Source: CAVTHW01 sp963734625 (GTDB lineage Bacteria > Acidobacteriota > Terriglobia > Bryobacterales > Bryobacteraceae). From it: DNA of 64,000 nucleotides. The translations under genes and the position numbers were made by a program. The stretch covers positions 62,001-126,000 of the forward strand of contig CAVTHW010000014.1 of the NCBI GenBank assembly GCA_963734625.1, in the 5' to 3' direction. Positions 1 through 8,170 of this stretch are shown here, one piece after another (within the stretch, counting starts at the first letter, position 1; the number at the start of each line of letters is the position of its first letter). Under the pieces are notes generated by a model. The model searched no databases. It was not told where the DNA came from and saw nothing but the letters and a program-made list of their open reading frames with translations.

Positions 1-583
1 TCTGACACAGAACGTGTTTACCCTTGCGCATGGCAGCCAGGGAGATGGGTGCGTGCCAGTGGTCTGGCGTGGCTATGTACACCGCGTCCAGATCCTTCTC
101 CTTGTCCAGCAGCTCGCGGTAATCCCGGTACGCGCCGCAGCCTGAATAACCGGCATCCTTTCGAGAGGCGTAGTACGCCTCCACGAGACGCTTGGCTGGC
201 TCCCGGCCGCCCATGCCGAGGCTGGTCTGGAAGGTGTGGGTGAGTTGTACGGCTCCCGGGGAAGCCATATCCTCACCCCATTTCTCGTAGCCGGGGCCCA
301 ACATCCGGCGTTCCGAATTCAGCAGTGCCTCTTTGCCATACTCGGCATAGTCCTTGCTGCCCTGATTGCAGTCGCAGACGGCCACAACCTGGATTTCGGG
401 GCGAGTCAAGAGACTCATTGTAACGACCATGCCCTGGCGGCCCAGGCCGATCGAGGCCATTGTGATCCTGTCGCTGGGCGCAACAAAGCCGCTCCCGCCC
501 AGAACATTGCGTGGAAGAATGGTGAAAGCTGCCGCTCCGGCGAAGGCACGGCGCGACAACAGGCTGGATTCTCCAGTCGTCAT
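1..583 (-). CDS. Gfo/Idh/MocA-family oxidoreductase, Tat-exported (3' end outside window)
   Basis: The reading frame is open from an ATG at 581-583 to the window edge, about 194 residues. A strong AGGAGGT ribosome site lies just upstream of the ATG. The N-terminus has a twin-arginine-like signal (LLSRRAFAGAAAF), then a Rossmann start (ITMASIGLGRQGM) and later YIATPDHWHAPISLAAMRKG, the usual ligand/NAD-domain signature of the family. Such enzymes are NAD(P)-dependent sugar or inositol dehydrogenases; exported acidobacterial and planctomycete versions are common but their substrates are mostly unknown. It is divergent from the LmbE-type gene that follows. The family assignment is secure; the substrate is not known. 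Confidence 0.88.
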   Translation of the reverse strand, partial: MTTGESSLLSRRAFAGAAAFTILPRNVLGGSGFVAPSDRITMASIGLGRQGMVVTMSLLTRPEIQVVAVCDCNQGSKDYAEYGKEALLNSERRMLGPGYEKWGEDMASPGAVQLTHTFQTSLGMGGREPAKRLVEAYYASRKDAGYSGCGAYRDYRELLDKEKDLDAVYIATPDHWHAPISLAAMRKGKHVLCQ

Positions 584-668
584 TGCAGACCTCCTACCCG
601 ACACCAACACAAAGAGTATAGGTCATGTCCGAAGGCGGCGGCGGGCTCGTATTCCAATCCGCCTCTGA

Positions 669-1433
669 TTCGGCAAGCTTCGGGTAATCGCTTTTGGCGC
701 CCATTCGGATGATTGCGACGGCAAGGCAGGCGGCCTGGCTGCCAAGTATGCGGCCCTGGGCCACCATGTGAAGTTCGTCTCTGTGACCAACGGCGACGCC
801 GGCCACCAGAGCGAGGGTGGTGGAGCGCTTGCCATGCGCCGCCGAAAGGAGGTGCAAGAGGCGGGCCGCCGCATAGGCATTGAGTATGAGGTCCTCGACC
901 ATTATGATGGCGAGCTGGCCCCCAGCCTCGAAGTGCGCCAGCAGATCATCCGGAAGATCCGGGAGTGGAAAGCTGACATTGTTTTTTCGCCGCGCCCGAA
1001 CGACTACCATCCCGACCATCGCTACACCGCGGTTCTGGTCCAGGACGCTGCGTACATGGTTGTGGTGCCCAACATCTGTCCGGACACTCCCGCGCTCCGC
1101 CGCAATCCGGTCTTCTTTTACTTCCAGGACGGCTTTGAGCGTCCGAATCCGTTTCGTCCCGATGTCGCCGTTACATCGCAGATGTACGAGTGGTTGCCGT
1201 GGGTGGCGGGAAACCTGGACCAAGTCCCGAAGGACCCTGGGGCTCGCCTCGATTGGCTCCGCAAGCAACGCTCCGGCGGGCTTTCCACCGCGCTTCGGCA
1301 GATCCTGCGGAAGTGGTACGGAGCGCCGGCGGATTCGATCCGCGCCGCGGAGGCGTTTGAGTCATGCGAGTACGGGCGGCGTCCGTCCGATGCCGAGATT
1401 CGGAAGCTATTTCCGTTCTTCCCTAATCAATAG
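669..1433 (+). CDS. PIG-L/LmbE-family N-acetylglucosaminyl deacetylase-like protein, start unclear
   Basis: The frame reads LRVIAFGAHSDDCDGKAGG, the metal-binding N-terminal motif of LmbE/PIG-L deacetylases, then FVSVTNGDAGHQ and a later NDYHPDHR motif. These zinc enzymes remove acetyl groups from GlcNAc-type sugars. The usual HPDD is HSDD here. The frame opens after a TGA at 666-668 and contains no ATG, GTG or TTG before the motif. The first conventional start, GTG at 768, would delete the metal-binding motif, so it cannot be the true start of an active enzyme. An ATG at 625 is in another frame and runs into TAA at 685. A frameshift or sequence error near 670-690 is likely. The coordinates given are the open frame, not a proven start. 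Confidence 0.75.
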   Translation, partial: FGKLRVIAFGAHSDDCDGKAGGLAAKYAALGHHVKFVSVTNGDAGHQSEGGGALAMRRRKEVQEAGRRIGIEYEVLDHYDGELAPSLEVRQQIIRKIREWKADIVFSPRPNDYHPDHRYTAVLVQDAAYMVVVPNICPDTPALRRNPVFFYFQDGFERPNPFRPDVAVTSQMYEWLPWVAGNLDQVPKDPGARLDWLRKQRSGGLSTALRQILRKWYGAPADSIRAAEAFESCEYGRRPSDAEIRKLFPFFPNQ

Positions 1434-1492
1434 GAGAAGGCTCAACTCAATCAGATCTGGCAACAGGGATAACACCCCCAAATCGCCGCGGT

Positions 1493-2347
1493 TTACGCCA
1501 GCAGCTTCTTCAGGCTCTGGATGCTCTTGTCAATTCCATCCAAGCCCTCGAAGGCCCGTGTTTCCTCTTCGATGACGTACCACTCGGTGCCCCCTACGGT
1601 TTCGCAGGCCCTTAGCACCGCGGGCCATTTGACCTCGCCTTCTCCGACCACGTACCCCTTCTTTGCGGCCCACAGAATGGGATTCCACTCCTTCACGTGG
1701 ACGGTCCTGGCGCGGCCGGCGAACTTATTCAGCAGAGCAATAGGATCGGCTCCTGCCTGGACCCAATGACCGACGTCGAGCTGCATGACCACATCCTTGC
1801 TCGTCCTGGTGTAGAAATACTCGAGCGGTATCTGACCCTCCACGAGGGTGAACTCAACCGTATGGTTGTGGAAGCCGACGGCCATGCCTAGCGGTTTGAG
1901 CTTCGCCGCGATCTCATTGAAGGTATCGGCAGTCTTGGCCCAGGCATCGAGCGAGGCCATATTGGTCTTGGACAAGCTCGGCGCGATCAGAAACGGGGTA
2001 CCCAGGACCTGGCTGAATTCGATGGTCGGTTGGAGCTGGTCTCCGGTCATTGTATTCAAGCCAATGTGCGTGCCACAGGCCTTCAGGCCGTTGTCATCCA
2101 GCAACTGGCGCAGTTCCTTGGCAGTCTTGTTGTAGTAGCCGGCGAATTCGACGGCATCATAGCCGATCTTCTTTATGCCGGCGAGGGTGCCAGGCAGGTC
2201 GGCTTTGGCGGCCGAACCCACTGAATACAACTGGACTCCGATAGGGATCTTCTTTCGAGCATCGCCGAACAACACCTTTGGCCCTGCCATGAGCGTAGCC
2301 GCACCAGCGGCCGTTTTCACAAATGCACGTCTGGATAGATTAGACAT
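1493..2347 (-). CDS. Sugar phosphate isomerase/epimerase (xylose-isomerase-like TIM barrel), Tat-exported
   Basis: The protein is 284 residues. It begins MSNLSRRAFVKTAAGAATL, a clear twin-arginine signal peptide, with GGAGA upstream of this ATG; the open frame extends 45 codons further upstream but without reason to start there. The body has the TIM-barrel AP-endonuclease-2 fold signatures: IGVQLYSV at the first strand, GFHNHTVEF, QLDVGHW and VHVKEW, which supply metal ligands. Related enzymes epimerise or isomerise sugars or inositols such as hydroxypyruvate or 2-keto-inositol. Nearby oxidoreductase and deacetylase genes suggest a carbohydrate-processing neighbourhood. Its exact substrate cannot be read from sequence. 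Confidence 0.88.
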   Translation of the reverse strand: MSNLSRRAFVKTAAGAATLMAGPKVLFGDARKKIPIGVQLYSVGSAAKADLPGTLAGIKKIGYDAVEFAGYYNKTAKELRQLLDDNGLKACGTHIGLNTMTGDQLQPTIEFSQVLGTPFLIAPSLSKTNMASLDAWAKTADTFNEIAAKLKPLGMAVGFHNHTVEFTLVEGQIPLEYFYTRTSKDVVMQLDVGHWVQAGADPIALLNKFAGRARTVHVKEWNPILWAAKKGYVVGEGEVKWPAVLRACETVGGTEWYVIEEETRAFEGLDGIDKSIQSLKKLLA

Positions 2348-2492
2348 TTCTTGCGTCTCCGTTCTGACGATTAGCGGCACAGCACCTCTCGAATTCCTTG
2401 CTGAGCCGCAGTATACACCTAGCCGTTGGTCTGCGGAAAGCTCAGGTGGGTTGACAACAGAATTGCTCTTGTTGTGAGACAATCGAGTTCCT

Positions 2493-3827
2493 ATGCCGAG
2501 TCCGCCGAAGCAGGAAACCCACCTGCGGCGTGCACTGGGTCTGTGGGACCTGGTGTTCTACGGCATCATCCTCATCCAACCCACGGCTCCCATGCCGCTG
2601 TTCGGCGTCGTGAGCCAGGAGGCGAGAGGACACGTCGCGACCACCATCTTGATCGCCATGTGCGCCATGCTGTTCACAGCCATTAGCTATGGGCGCATGG
2701 CGCGGGCTTATCCCAGCGCCGGCTCCGCCTACACTTACGTCGGGCGCGAGATTCATTCGGGCCTCGGGTTCGTCACCGGCTGGAGCATGGCCATGGACTA
2801 CATGCTGAACCCGATCATCTGCACGATTTGGTCCAGCAAAGCCGCCATGAACATCGTGCCGGAAATCCCCTACGCGATCTGGGCAGTATTCTTCGCTGTG
2901 CTGTTCACTGCCCTGAACCTGCGGGGAATCCGCGCGACGGCTCGCACGAATGAGGTTCTGGTGGGGGCCATGTCCATTGTGGTCGCCTACTTCTTCGTGG
3001 AGGCGGTGCGCTACGTTTTACATTTGCCGCAAGTCTCCCTCACGCGGCCTTTCTATGATCCGGCGACGTTTTCCTGGCAGGCAGTCTCAACCGGCACTTC
3101 GATCGCGGTCCTCACCTACATTGGATTCGACGGCATCTCGACGCTGTCCGAGGAGGTGCGGAACCCGCGGCGCAACATCCTGCTGGCCACGGTGATTACT
3201 TGCCTGGTCACGGGCGTGCTGGCCACTTTGGAGGTCTATCTGGGCCAGCTCGTGTGGCCGGACTACAAGACTTACCCCGATGTGGATACCGCTTTCGTGG
3301 CGGTCGCGGGACGGGCCGGGGGCATGGTCCTGTTCCACGTGGTGAACCTGACGCTGCTGGTGGCGACGATCGGGTCCGGCTCAGGGGCTCAGCTTGGGGC
3401 TGCCCGCCTGCTGTACAGCATGGGGAGAGACAACACGATTCCGCGCGGCTTTTTCGGCGTGATAGAGCCCAAGCGGGGGGTTCCGCGCAACAACGTGCTT
3501 TTCACGGGCGCACTGGCGCTGGCGGGCGCTTTTCTGATGAGCTACCAGTTAGGCGCGGAGTTGTTGAACTTCGGCGCCTTCATCGCCTTCATGGGAGTGA
3601 ACGCAGCGGCTTTCACGCACTATTTCCTGCGGCAGCAGGAGAAGAAGCTCGTGAACTTCGTGCCACCGGTTCTGGGCTTCCTGATCTGCGGCTACATCTG
3701 GTTGAGCCTGCGCACGCCAGCCAAGGTCGCAGGGGGAATCTGGCTGTTAGTCGGCATCGCTTACGCCGCGGTCAAGACGAATGGCTTCCGAAGGCGGATT
3801 GATTTCTCGGAGCCACCGGCCGAATGA
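2493..3827 (+). CDS. APC-superfamily amino-acid permease
   Basis: The 444-residue protein has about 12 hydrophobic segments. It opens with RRALGLWDLVFYGIILIQPT, the conserved first helix of the amino acid-polyamine-organocation family, and has the helix-6 motif TYIGFDGISTLSEEVRNP, which includes the family's typical glycine/phenylalanine-rich break and the following acidic EE. It probably exchanges or imports an amino acid or amine across the inner membrane. It is divergent from the isomerase gene, with 145 bases between the starts. The substrate is not predictable. The C-terminus is hydrophilic and short. Confidence 0.9.
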   Translation: MPSPPKQETHLRRALGLWDLVFYGIILIQPTAPMPLFGVVSQEARGHVATTILIAMCAMLFTAISYGRMARAYPSAGSAYTYVGREIHSGLGFVTGWSMAMDYMLNPIICTIWSSKAAMNIVPEIPYAIWAVFFAVLFTALNLRGIRATARTNEVLVGAMSIVVAYFFVEAVRYVLHLPQVSLTRPFYDPATFSWQAVSTGTSIAVLTYIGFDGISTLSEEVRNPRRNILLATVITCLVTGVLATLEVYLGQLVWPDYKTYPDVDTAFVAVAGRAGGMVLFHVVNLTLLVATIGSGSGAQLGAARLLYSMGRDNTIPRGFFGVIEPKRGVPRNNVLFTGALALAGAFLMSYQLGAELLNFGAFIAFMGVNAAAFTHYFLRQQEKKLVNFVPPVLGFLICGYIWLSLRTPAKVAGGIWLLVGIAYAAVKTNGFRRRIDFSEPPAE

Positions 3828-3835
3828 CCGGTTTA

Positions 3836-4012
3836 TTACGACATCTTGCTCGCCATCGAATGGACGGAGTTAAATTTGTCGTCGGCGATCTTCCAGAGCC
3901 CGCTGGTGCGGCCGCCACTGCCCACGAGCAAGCCCGCCGAGGCCAGGCAAATCATCGCCAGAAGAAGGGTGTACTCTATCAGGTCCTGCCCTCGGCAACC
4001 GTGCGGCGGCAC
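3836..4012 (-). CDS. Flp/Fap-type (type IVb) pilin-like small protein
   Basis: A 58-residue frame starts at GTG 4010-4012 and ends with TAA. It reads RGQDLIEYTLLLAMICLAS near the N-terminus. That is the hallmark of Flp pilins: a glycine, four residues, then Glu-Tyr and a hydrophobic helix, with processing by prepilin peptidase expected after the Gly. The rest is a short polar tail (GLWKIADDKFNSV). The leader before the cleavage site is short (seven residues), and cysteine-rich codons continue upstream without a better start, so the start is uncertain. No tad secretion or prepilin-peptidase genes are nearby, so this is an orphan pilin gene, tail-to-tail with the permease. Confidence 0.72.
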   Translation of the reverse strand: MPPHGCRGQDLIEYTLLLAMICLASAGLLVGSGGRTSGLWKIADDKFNSVHSMASKMS

Positions 4013-4169
4013 ACATTCACAAAACAGCGCACCGCTGCAGGGCTGTAGGACGCTCTCTTAGGCAACACCAAATATCCTCACGAGGCGTCACCACGGTGTG
4101 CCGAAAGCCCAAGCTTTCGGAACAAGCCGAGCCGCAGGTTATCCCAGCGTTCAACCCCCATTGTTTCAA

Positions 4170-4950
4170 GGGAAGTGTTGCAAAGCCGTGCGGCGGTGGT
4201 TGACGCGGCCCTGATATGCTGCACTTGTGTGCAAACCAAGGCCACCCTTGTTCAAATGGCGCCACTTCGAACCCGCCATCATCACCTGTGCGGTGGGCTG
4301 GTACTTGCGATTCTCCCGTTCCTATCGGGACGTCGAGGAACTCCTCACGGAGCGGGGCCTCCCCGCCGACCACACCACTGTCTGGCGTTGGGTCCAGTAT
4401 TACGCGACCCAATTGAACCAGCGCTGCCGCCGGTAACTGAAGCCTACCAACTGCTCCCGGAGGGTGGATGAGACGTACATTCGGGTTAAGGGCAAGTGGG
4501 CTTGTCTGTACCGCGCCGTCGATTCCACAGGCGCCACCATCGATTTTCTGCTGTCCGCTCACCGTGACGCGGCTGCTGCGACGCGCTTCTTCCAGAACGA
4601 CTCGCGTGTTCCTGGCCACCCGCGGCCCGGGATCATCACCGTGGACGGGAACCCGTCCTACCCCAAGGTGGTCGCGCAACTGAAGGCGGAGGGGAAACTG
4701 GGCCGGCGGTGTCCCTGTCGCACCTGTCCGCACCTGAACAACATCGTGGAGCAGGACCACCGGGCCATCAAACAGAGGGCTAACGCCAGTCCCGGGTTCC
4801 GGTCCTTCCATGGCGCCCGGCGGACGATCCAAAGTTACGAAGCGGTGCACATGATCCGGAAAGGCCAGGTGAGGTGGTTGGCCAAAGGAGATGTGGTTGG
4901 GCTGGTCCTGTTCATCAATGCGACCCTCGGATTGAGTGCTGAAGTATTCG
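4170..4950 (+). mobile_element. IS6-family insertion sequence, degenerate
   Basis: The left end is visible as GGGAAGTGTTGCAAAGCCGT at 4170-4189, which resembles the GG(N4)TGTTGCAAA termini of IS6-family elements. The transposase gene follows about 40 bases in. No inverted copy of this end is found in the next 700 bases, so the right end was lost or replaced. The end coordinate is where transposase homology stops. Confidence 0.72.
4227..4950 (+). pseudogene. IS6-family DDE transposase, interrupted by a nonsense codon
   Basis: The frame starts at GTG 4227 with FKWRHFEPAIITCAVGWYL and the helix-turn-helix segment DHTTVWRWVQ. It then meets TAA at 4434-4436 where the family normally has a Glu codon (RRELKPTN), and continues in the same frame. 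The DDE triad is all present after the stop: RVDETYIRVKGKW, ITVDGNPSYP and NNIVEQDHRAIK. A single G-to-T change of GAA to TAA explains the break. The usual stop after GL-A is missing and the frame runs on to 5258 in unrelated sequence. The copy should be inactive unless the stop is suppressed or is an error. Confidence 0.85.
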
Positions 4951-5539
4951 CTCGGACCGTTGGGGGCCGGTTGTCCTTTCCCCGTCCTGCCGGGTCTCCC
5001 AGGTTCCTCGACCGATCTATACCTGCGCGCTGTCCCCAACCACCTCGGAAGGTCCGGCGAGTGCTTGCTCATTGCTTCCCCGCCAGTGTCAGGCCTCATC
5101 ATCTCTGGCAGACTGGCCACCTCCACTTTGCGTCACGAGGCCGAATCGGGTTCGCTTGCGCTACGGCTCGCAGGTTTGCTTCCCCGGTTTCCACCAGACG
5201 GATTACGCCGGCTCGCTCCGGTCCCGCTACATGCACGAACGAGCAATTTACATGGTGATTTCCTTTCAATTCACAAGATCAGCCAGACTTAGCCCGGTGT
5301 ACGAAAGAACGCCAATAGGAAGATCAATCTCTCTTGCGTGCTGCCTTGCGGCGCGACACTCGTGGGTGCAAACGACGTTCGGGCCAAACTGTCCCGCGGG
5401 CTTCTACAGCCTCACCGTTACTCAGGCCTATGCTGCGTCCTGGCACTAGAAAGCATACGCGTTCCTAACTGCCATTCTCATGCTTGCGGGGGTCGCGCCG
5501 GCGCGGCATAGCTCGAACTGCGCCCGGTTGATTCCGGTT
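4951..5539. other. No confident gene; insertion-sequence debris
   Basis: Several overlapping open frames of 60-125 codons exist on the plus strand, including the run-on of the transposase, but they are rich in Ser, Arg and Pro and overlap in all three frames. None has a recognisable domain. The segment is probably non-coding sequence left beside the IS6 copy. Confidence 0.55.
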
Positions 5540-5576
5540 AATTGGGTAATTGGTTACGGTTACTGTCCCCGGTTAA
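5540..5576. repeat. GGGGACAGT-type REP-like element, solo copy
   Basis: The bases AATTGGTTACGGTTACTGTCCCC closely match two copies beside the REP-type transposase remnant (39353-39415). The element overlaps the 3' end of the adjacent minus-strand gene and supplies its last codons and its TAA. Confidence 0.65.
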
Positions 5577-6360
5577 GGGCGCGGCGGGTGGAGTCTAGCG
5601 TTCGGATCAGGGATTCCTTCGGCAGGTCCCGGATGATTGGTTCTATCATCCACCCGAGCCCGGTGGGGATGTCCCGCGTGAGGGAGATCGCCTCGCACTC
5701 CAGATAGACGCCCCCATCACGCTCCTCCAGGCGCCAGTAGGAATTCAGTCGCCAGAGAAAGCCGTCGTCTTTGCCGGCGGACAACTCACGCTCGCCAGGC
5801 TGGCCTTGGTTCTCAACCTCCGCGATCTTGGTGCTGTAGGAGCGGCTGTATAATCGCGTTCTGTCCAGAGGGAAGTCCTGGACGTCGTGTTCCGTGTTGA
5901 GCACCACGGTGATCAGTTTCTTCTTGAGCAGCCGCAGGTAGACGCGGTAGTGATCCCCATCGTGCTCCAGCGTCTTGGACGCCATCACCTCGGGTTGGTA
6001 GATACTGTGGTGGTTATCGTAGTCGCGCAGCAGCGCGAGAGCCTTGTCGAGCGTGGCGCCGGGCACAAAGACGGCGCCGATCCAGTCGTGGATCAGTCCG
6101 TCGCGCACCCGTTGCGGTCCGCTCCCCCTGTAGAACTGCGCTACGACCCGCCCCTGTCGTACCAGCGCTCGCCGCTGAGGACTTTCATCTACCCAGAGAA
6201 AACTGCGCTTGCCGCTGTTTTGGTCCGCAAGGCGTGCTTCGGTGGTCTGGATGTACTGGTTGAAGTCGTCCAGCGTCGGTTGTTTCAGCTCCGCCGCCGC
6301 AATCCAAGCCGGCAACAGGACCAGACAGGCGGCAACCCTTGCTGCTCTCATCATGTACAT
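5560..6360 (-). CDS. Secreted protein of unknown function
   Basis: From ATG 6358-6360 the product is 266 residues with a signal peptide (MMRAARVAACLVLLPAWIAAAE); starts at 6354 and 6351 are equally possible. The frame continues upstream to 6507, but that part overlaps the start of the divergent gene and is not credible. The body has no domain I can name. It contains IGAVFVPGATLDKALALLRDYDNH, and its hydrophobic-polar pattern with late SIKLTR-like strands suggests a lipid- or START-type ligand-binding fold, which is only a guess. The final residues NRGQ and the stop come from a REP-like repeat. Confidence 0.75.
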   Translation of the reverse strand: MYMMRAARVAACLVLLPAWIAAAELKQPTLDDFNQYIQTTEARLADQNSGKRSFLWVDESPQRRALVRQGRVVAQFYRGSGPQRVRDGLIHDWIGAVFVPGATLDKALALLRDYDNHHSIYQPEVMASKTLEHDGDHYRVYLRLLKKKLITVVLNTEHDVQDFPLDRTRLYSRSYSTKIAEVENQGQPGERELSAGKDDGFLWRLNSYWRLEERDGGVYLECEAISLTRDIPTGLGWMIEPIIRDLPKESLIRTLDSTRRALNRGQ

Positions 6361-6394
6361 CGTGCCACAATGGAGGGCCTGCCTGGCTGGACCT

Positions 6395-7075
6395 ATGAAG
6401 AAGGAAAGTGGATTCCGCGAAGCGCAACGCGCGCAGGTCAGCTTCCTGGCGCCCCTGGAGAAGCGCTGCCTGGTGTGGCTGGCCCGCCGCACCCCGTGGT
6501 TCATCAACTCCGACCACCTTACCGCGCTGGGGTTCGTATCGATGCTGGGCGCGGGCCTGGGTTATTGGTACGCAAGCCGCAGCAGAACGGGATTGCTCGT
6601 CGTGATCGTTTGCCTGGCCCTGAACTGGCTGGGGGACAGCCTGGACGGAACCCTGGCGCGGGTGCGCGACAAACAGCGGCCCAAGTACGGATTTTACGTG
6701 GACCACATCGTGGACGCCTTTGGAACGCTCTTTCTGCTGGTGGGGCTCGGCTTGTCGAGCTACATGCACCCGTGGATTGCCACGGGACTGCTGCTCGTGT
6801 ACTTCATGCTCTCTATCGAGGTCTACCTGGCAACGTACACCCTGGGCACGTTTCACCTGTCGTTCTGGAAGTTCAGCCCCACTGAACTGCGGCTTCTACT
6901 GATGGTGGGCAATCTGGCGCTGTACTATCAAGGGGCGAATGCGCGCCTGTTTGGGCGGTCCTTCCCGCTGTACGACGCCGGCGGCGTGATCGGCTTGATC
7001 GGGATGGCCCTGATGCTGATTACCGCCGTCGCGCGTCACACCATCGCCCTTTACCGTGCCGAGCGCATCCCATGA
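6395..7075 (+). CDS. CDP-alcohol phosphatidyltransferase family membrane protein
   Basis: The 226-residue protein carries the full family motif: GDSLDGTLARVRDKQ, then YG-FYVDHIVDAFG. This gives the spaced DG-AR-G-D-D pattern that binds metal and CDP-alcohol. About five or six membrane segments follow. These enzymes move a phosphoryl-alcohol group from CDP-diacylglycerol or CDP-alcohol to a second alcohol in phospholipid synthesis. The start at ATG 6395 is chosen over upstream in-frame ATGs because it leaves a 34-base gap to the divergent gene. Its stop overlaps the next start (ATGA), so both are probably translated together. The acceptor alcohol is unknown. Confidence 0.9.
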   Translation: MKKESGFREAQRAQVSFLAPLEKRCLVWLARRTPWFINSDHLTALGFVSMLGAGLGYWYASRSRTGLLVVIVCLALNWLGDSLDGTLARVRDKQRPKYGFYVDHIVDAFGTLFLLVGLGLSSYMHPWIATGLLLVYFMLSIEVYLATYTLGTFHLSFWKFSPTELRLLLMVGNLALYYQGANARLFGRSFPLYDAGGVIGLIGMALMLITAVARHTIALYRAERIP

Positions 7076-7512
7076 GTTCCGCCGCCGAAGTCAGTCCGAT
7101 TCGCCGGCTCGCCGGAAGAGTGGCGAAATTCCATGCCGTCGGGTTGATCGGAACCGGGGTACAACTAGCCGCACTGGTCGTGTTCAAGAGCCTGCTGGGG
7201 CTGAATTACATGCTGGCGACGGCCCTGGCGGTGGAAGTGGCCGTGCTGCACAACTTCGGCTGGCACGAGCGCTGGACCTGGAGCGAACGGACCCGCCAAT
7301 CGCCGGGGATGGGACGGCTGCTGGCGCGTTTGCTGCGCTTCAACCTGACCACGGGCCTGGTGTCCATCGTCTCCAACCTGGTCCTGATGCGGTTGTTAGT
7401 TGGTGCGCTCCACCTGCATTACCTGGTGGCGAACGTCCTGACCATCGCCACCACGTCGCTGGCGAACTTCCTCGTGAGCGAATTGTTCGTGTTCAGGGGA
7501 CAGAGGCACTGA
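7072..7512 (+). CDS. GtrA-family membrane protein
   Basis: The 146-residue protein has four hydrophobic segments. It carries the GtrA pattern: KFHAVGLIGTGVQL in helix 1, HNFGWHERWTW after helix 2, and ANFLVSELFVFRG at the end. GtrA proteins are thought to take part in moving undecaprenyl-linked sugars across the membrane for surface polysaccharides. It overlaps the phosphatidyltransferase gene by four bases, so the two likely act together in lipid-linked envelope synthesis. Confidence 0.87.
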   Translation: MSSAAEVSPIRRLAGRVAKFHAVGLIGTGVQLAALVVFKSLLGLNYMLATALAVEVAVLHNFGWHERWTWSERTRQSPGMGRLLARLLRFNLTTGLVSIVSNLVLMRLLVGALHLHYLVANVLTIATTSLANFLVSELFVFRGQRH

Positions 7513-7641
7513 AGGTAGCGTCGGCGCCAGCCGACAGTGTCAGCTAAATCTGGCGGTGCTCTCCCGCGGAAGTCATTGATAAATCTACGCCGCTGGGGTG
7601 GATAGATACTTGCCTGGTCCAATGGCGGGAGGTATCACACC

Positions 7642-8145
7642 ATGCGAACTCTGAAGTTCTCAATTCTGATTTTGACCCTGTGCTCCGCGGCCGCTTGGGG
7701 ACAAGCGGACAAGAAGTACTCGGGCCACGGGTATGTCTTCTTCAGCCCAGGTCTGGCCTACTCGTCAGGACACTCCGCCGGGCTGTTTCATGTTGGCGGC
7801 GGCGGAGATGCGCTTCTGTACAAAGGACTCGGCGTTGGCGCTGAACTCGGGTATTTCAGCTCCTGGCGCGACAGTTCCAACGGCCTCGGCCTACTCTCGG
7901 TGAACGGCTCCTACTATGCTCGCGCCGAACGCATTGCGAAAGTGACGCCCTTCGTCACTGGCGGCTATAGCCTCGCGTTCGACAGGCACGGGCACGGCAA
8001 TGCGGTCAATTTCGGCGGCGGCCTCCAATACTGGTTCCACGACAGGGCTGCCGTTCGTCTGGAAGTGCGGGACCACATCCCGATCTGCGAGGGATGCAGC
8101 ACCGTTCACATTCTGGGCTTTCGCGCCGGGCTCGCGTTTCGCTAA
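7642..8145 (+). CDS. Outer-membrane beta-barrel-like protein
   Basis: The 167-residue protein has a signal peptide ending AAAWGQA and then alternating beta strands rich in Gly and aromatic residues (GYVFFSPGLAYSSG, VTPFVTGGYSLAF, VNFGGGLQYWF). It ends in Phe-Arg after GFRAGLAFR, close to the terminal aromatic pattern of outer-membrane barrels. The length suits an eight-stranded OmpA/OmpW-like barrel. A GGCGGGAGG ribosome site lies upstream. It is a structural guess with no specific function. Confidence 0.75.
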   Translation: MRTLKFSILILTLCSAAAWGQADKKYSGHGYVFFSPGLAYSSGHSAGLFHVGGGGDALLYKGLGVGAELGYFSSWRDSSNGLGLLSVNGSYYARAERIAKVTPFVTGGYSLAFDRHGHGNAVNFGGGLQYWFHDRAAVRLEVRDHIPICEGCSTVHILGFRAGLAFR

Positions 8146-8170
8146 CCAATTGGCTGGCTGGGGGGTTAAG

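Noticed and set aside
594..1268. 224-codon minus-strand frame over the LmbE gene
   Set aside because: Antisense shadow; the plus strand has the family motifs.
4936..5449. Overlapping plus-strand frames after the IS6 transposase, such as one containing LLIASPPVSGLIISG
   Set aside because: All three frames are open over the same bases, with unusual composition and no domain. Treated as non-coding debris.
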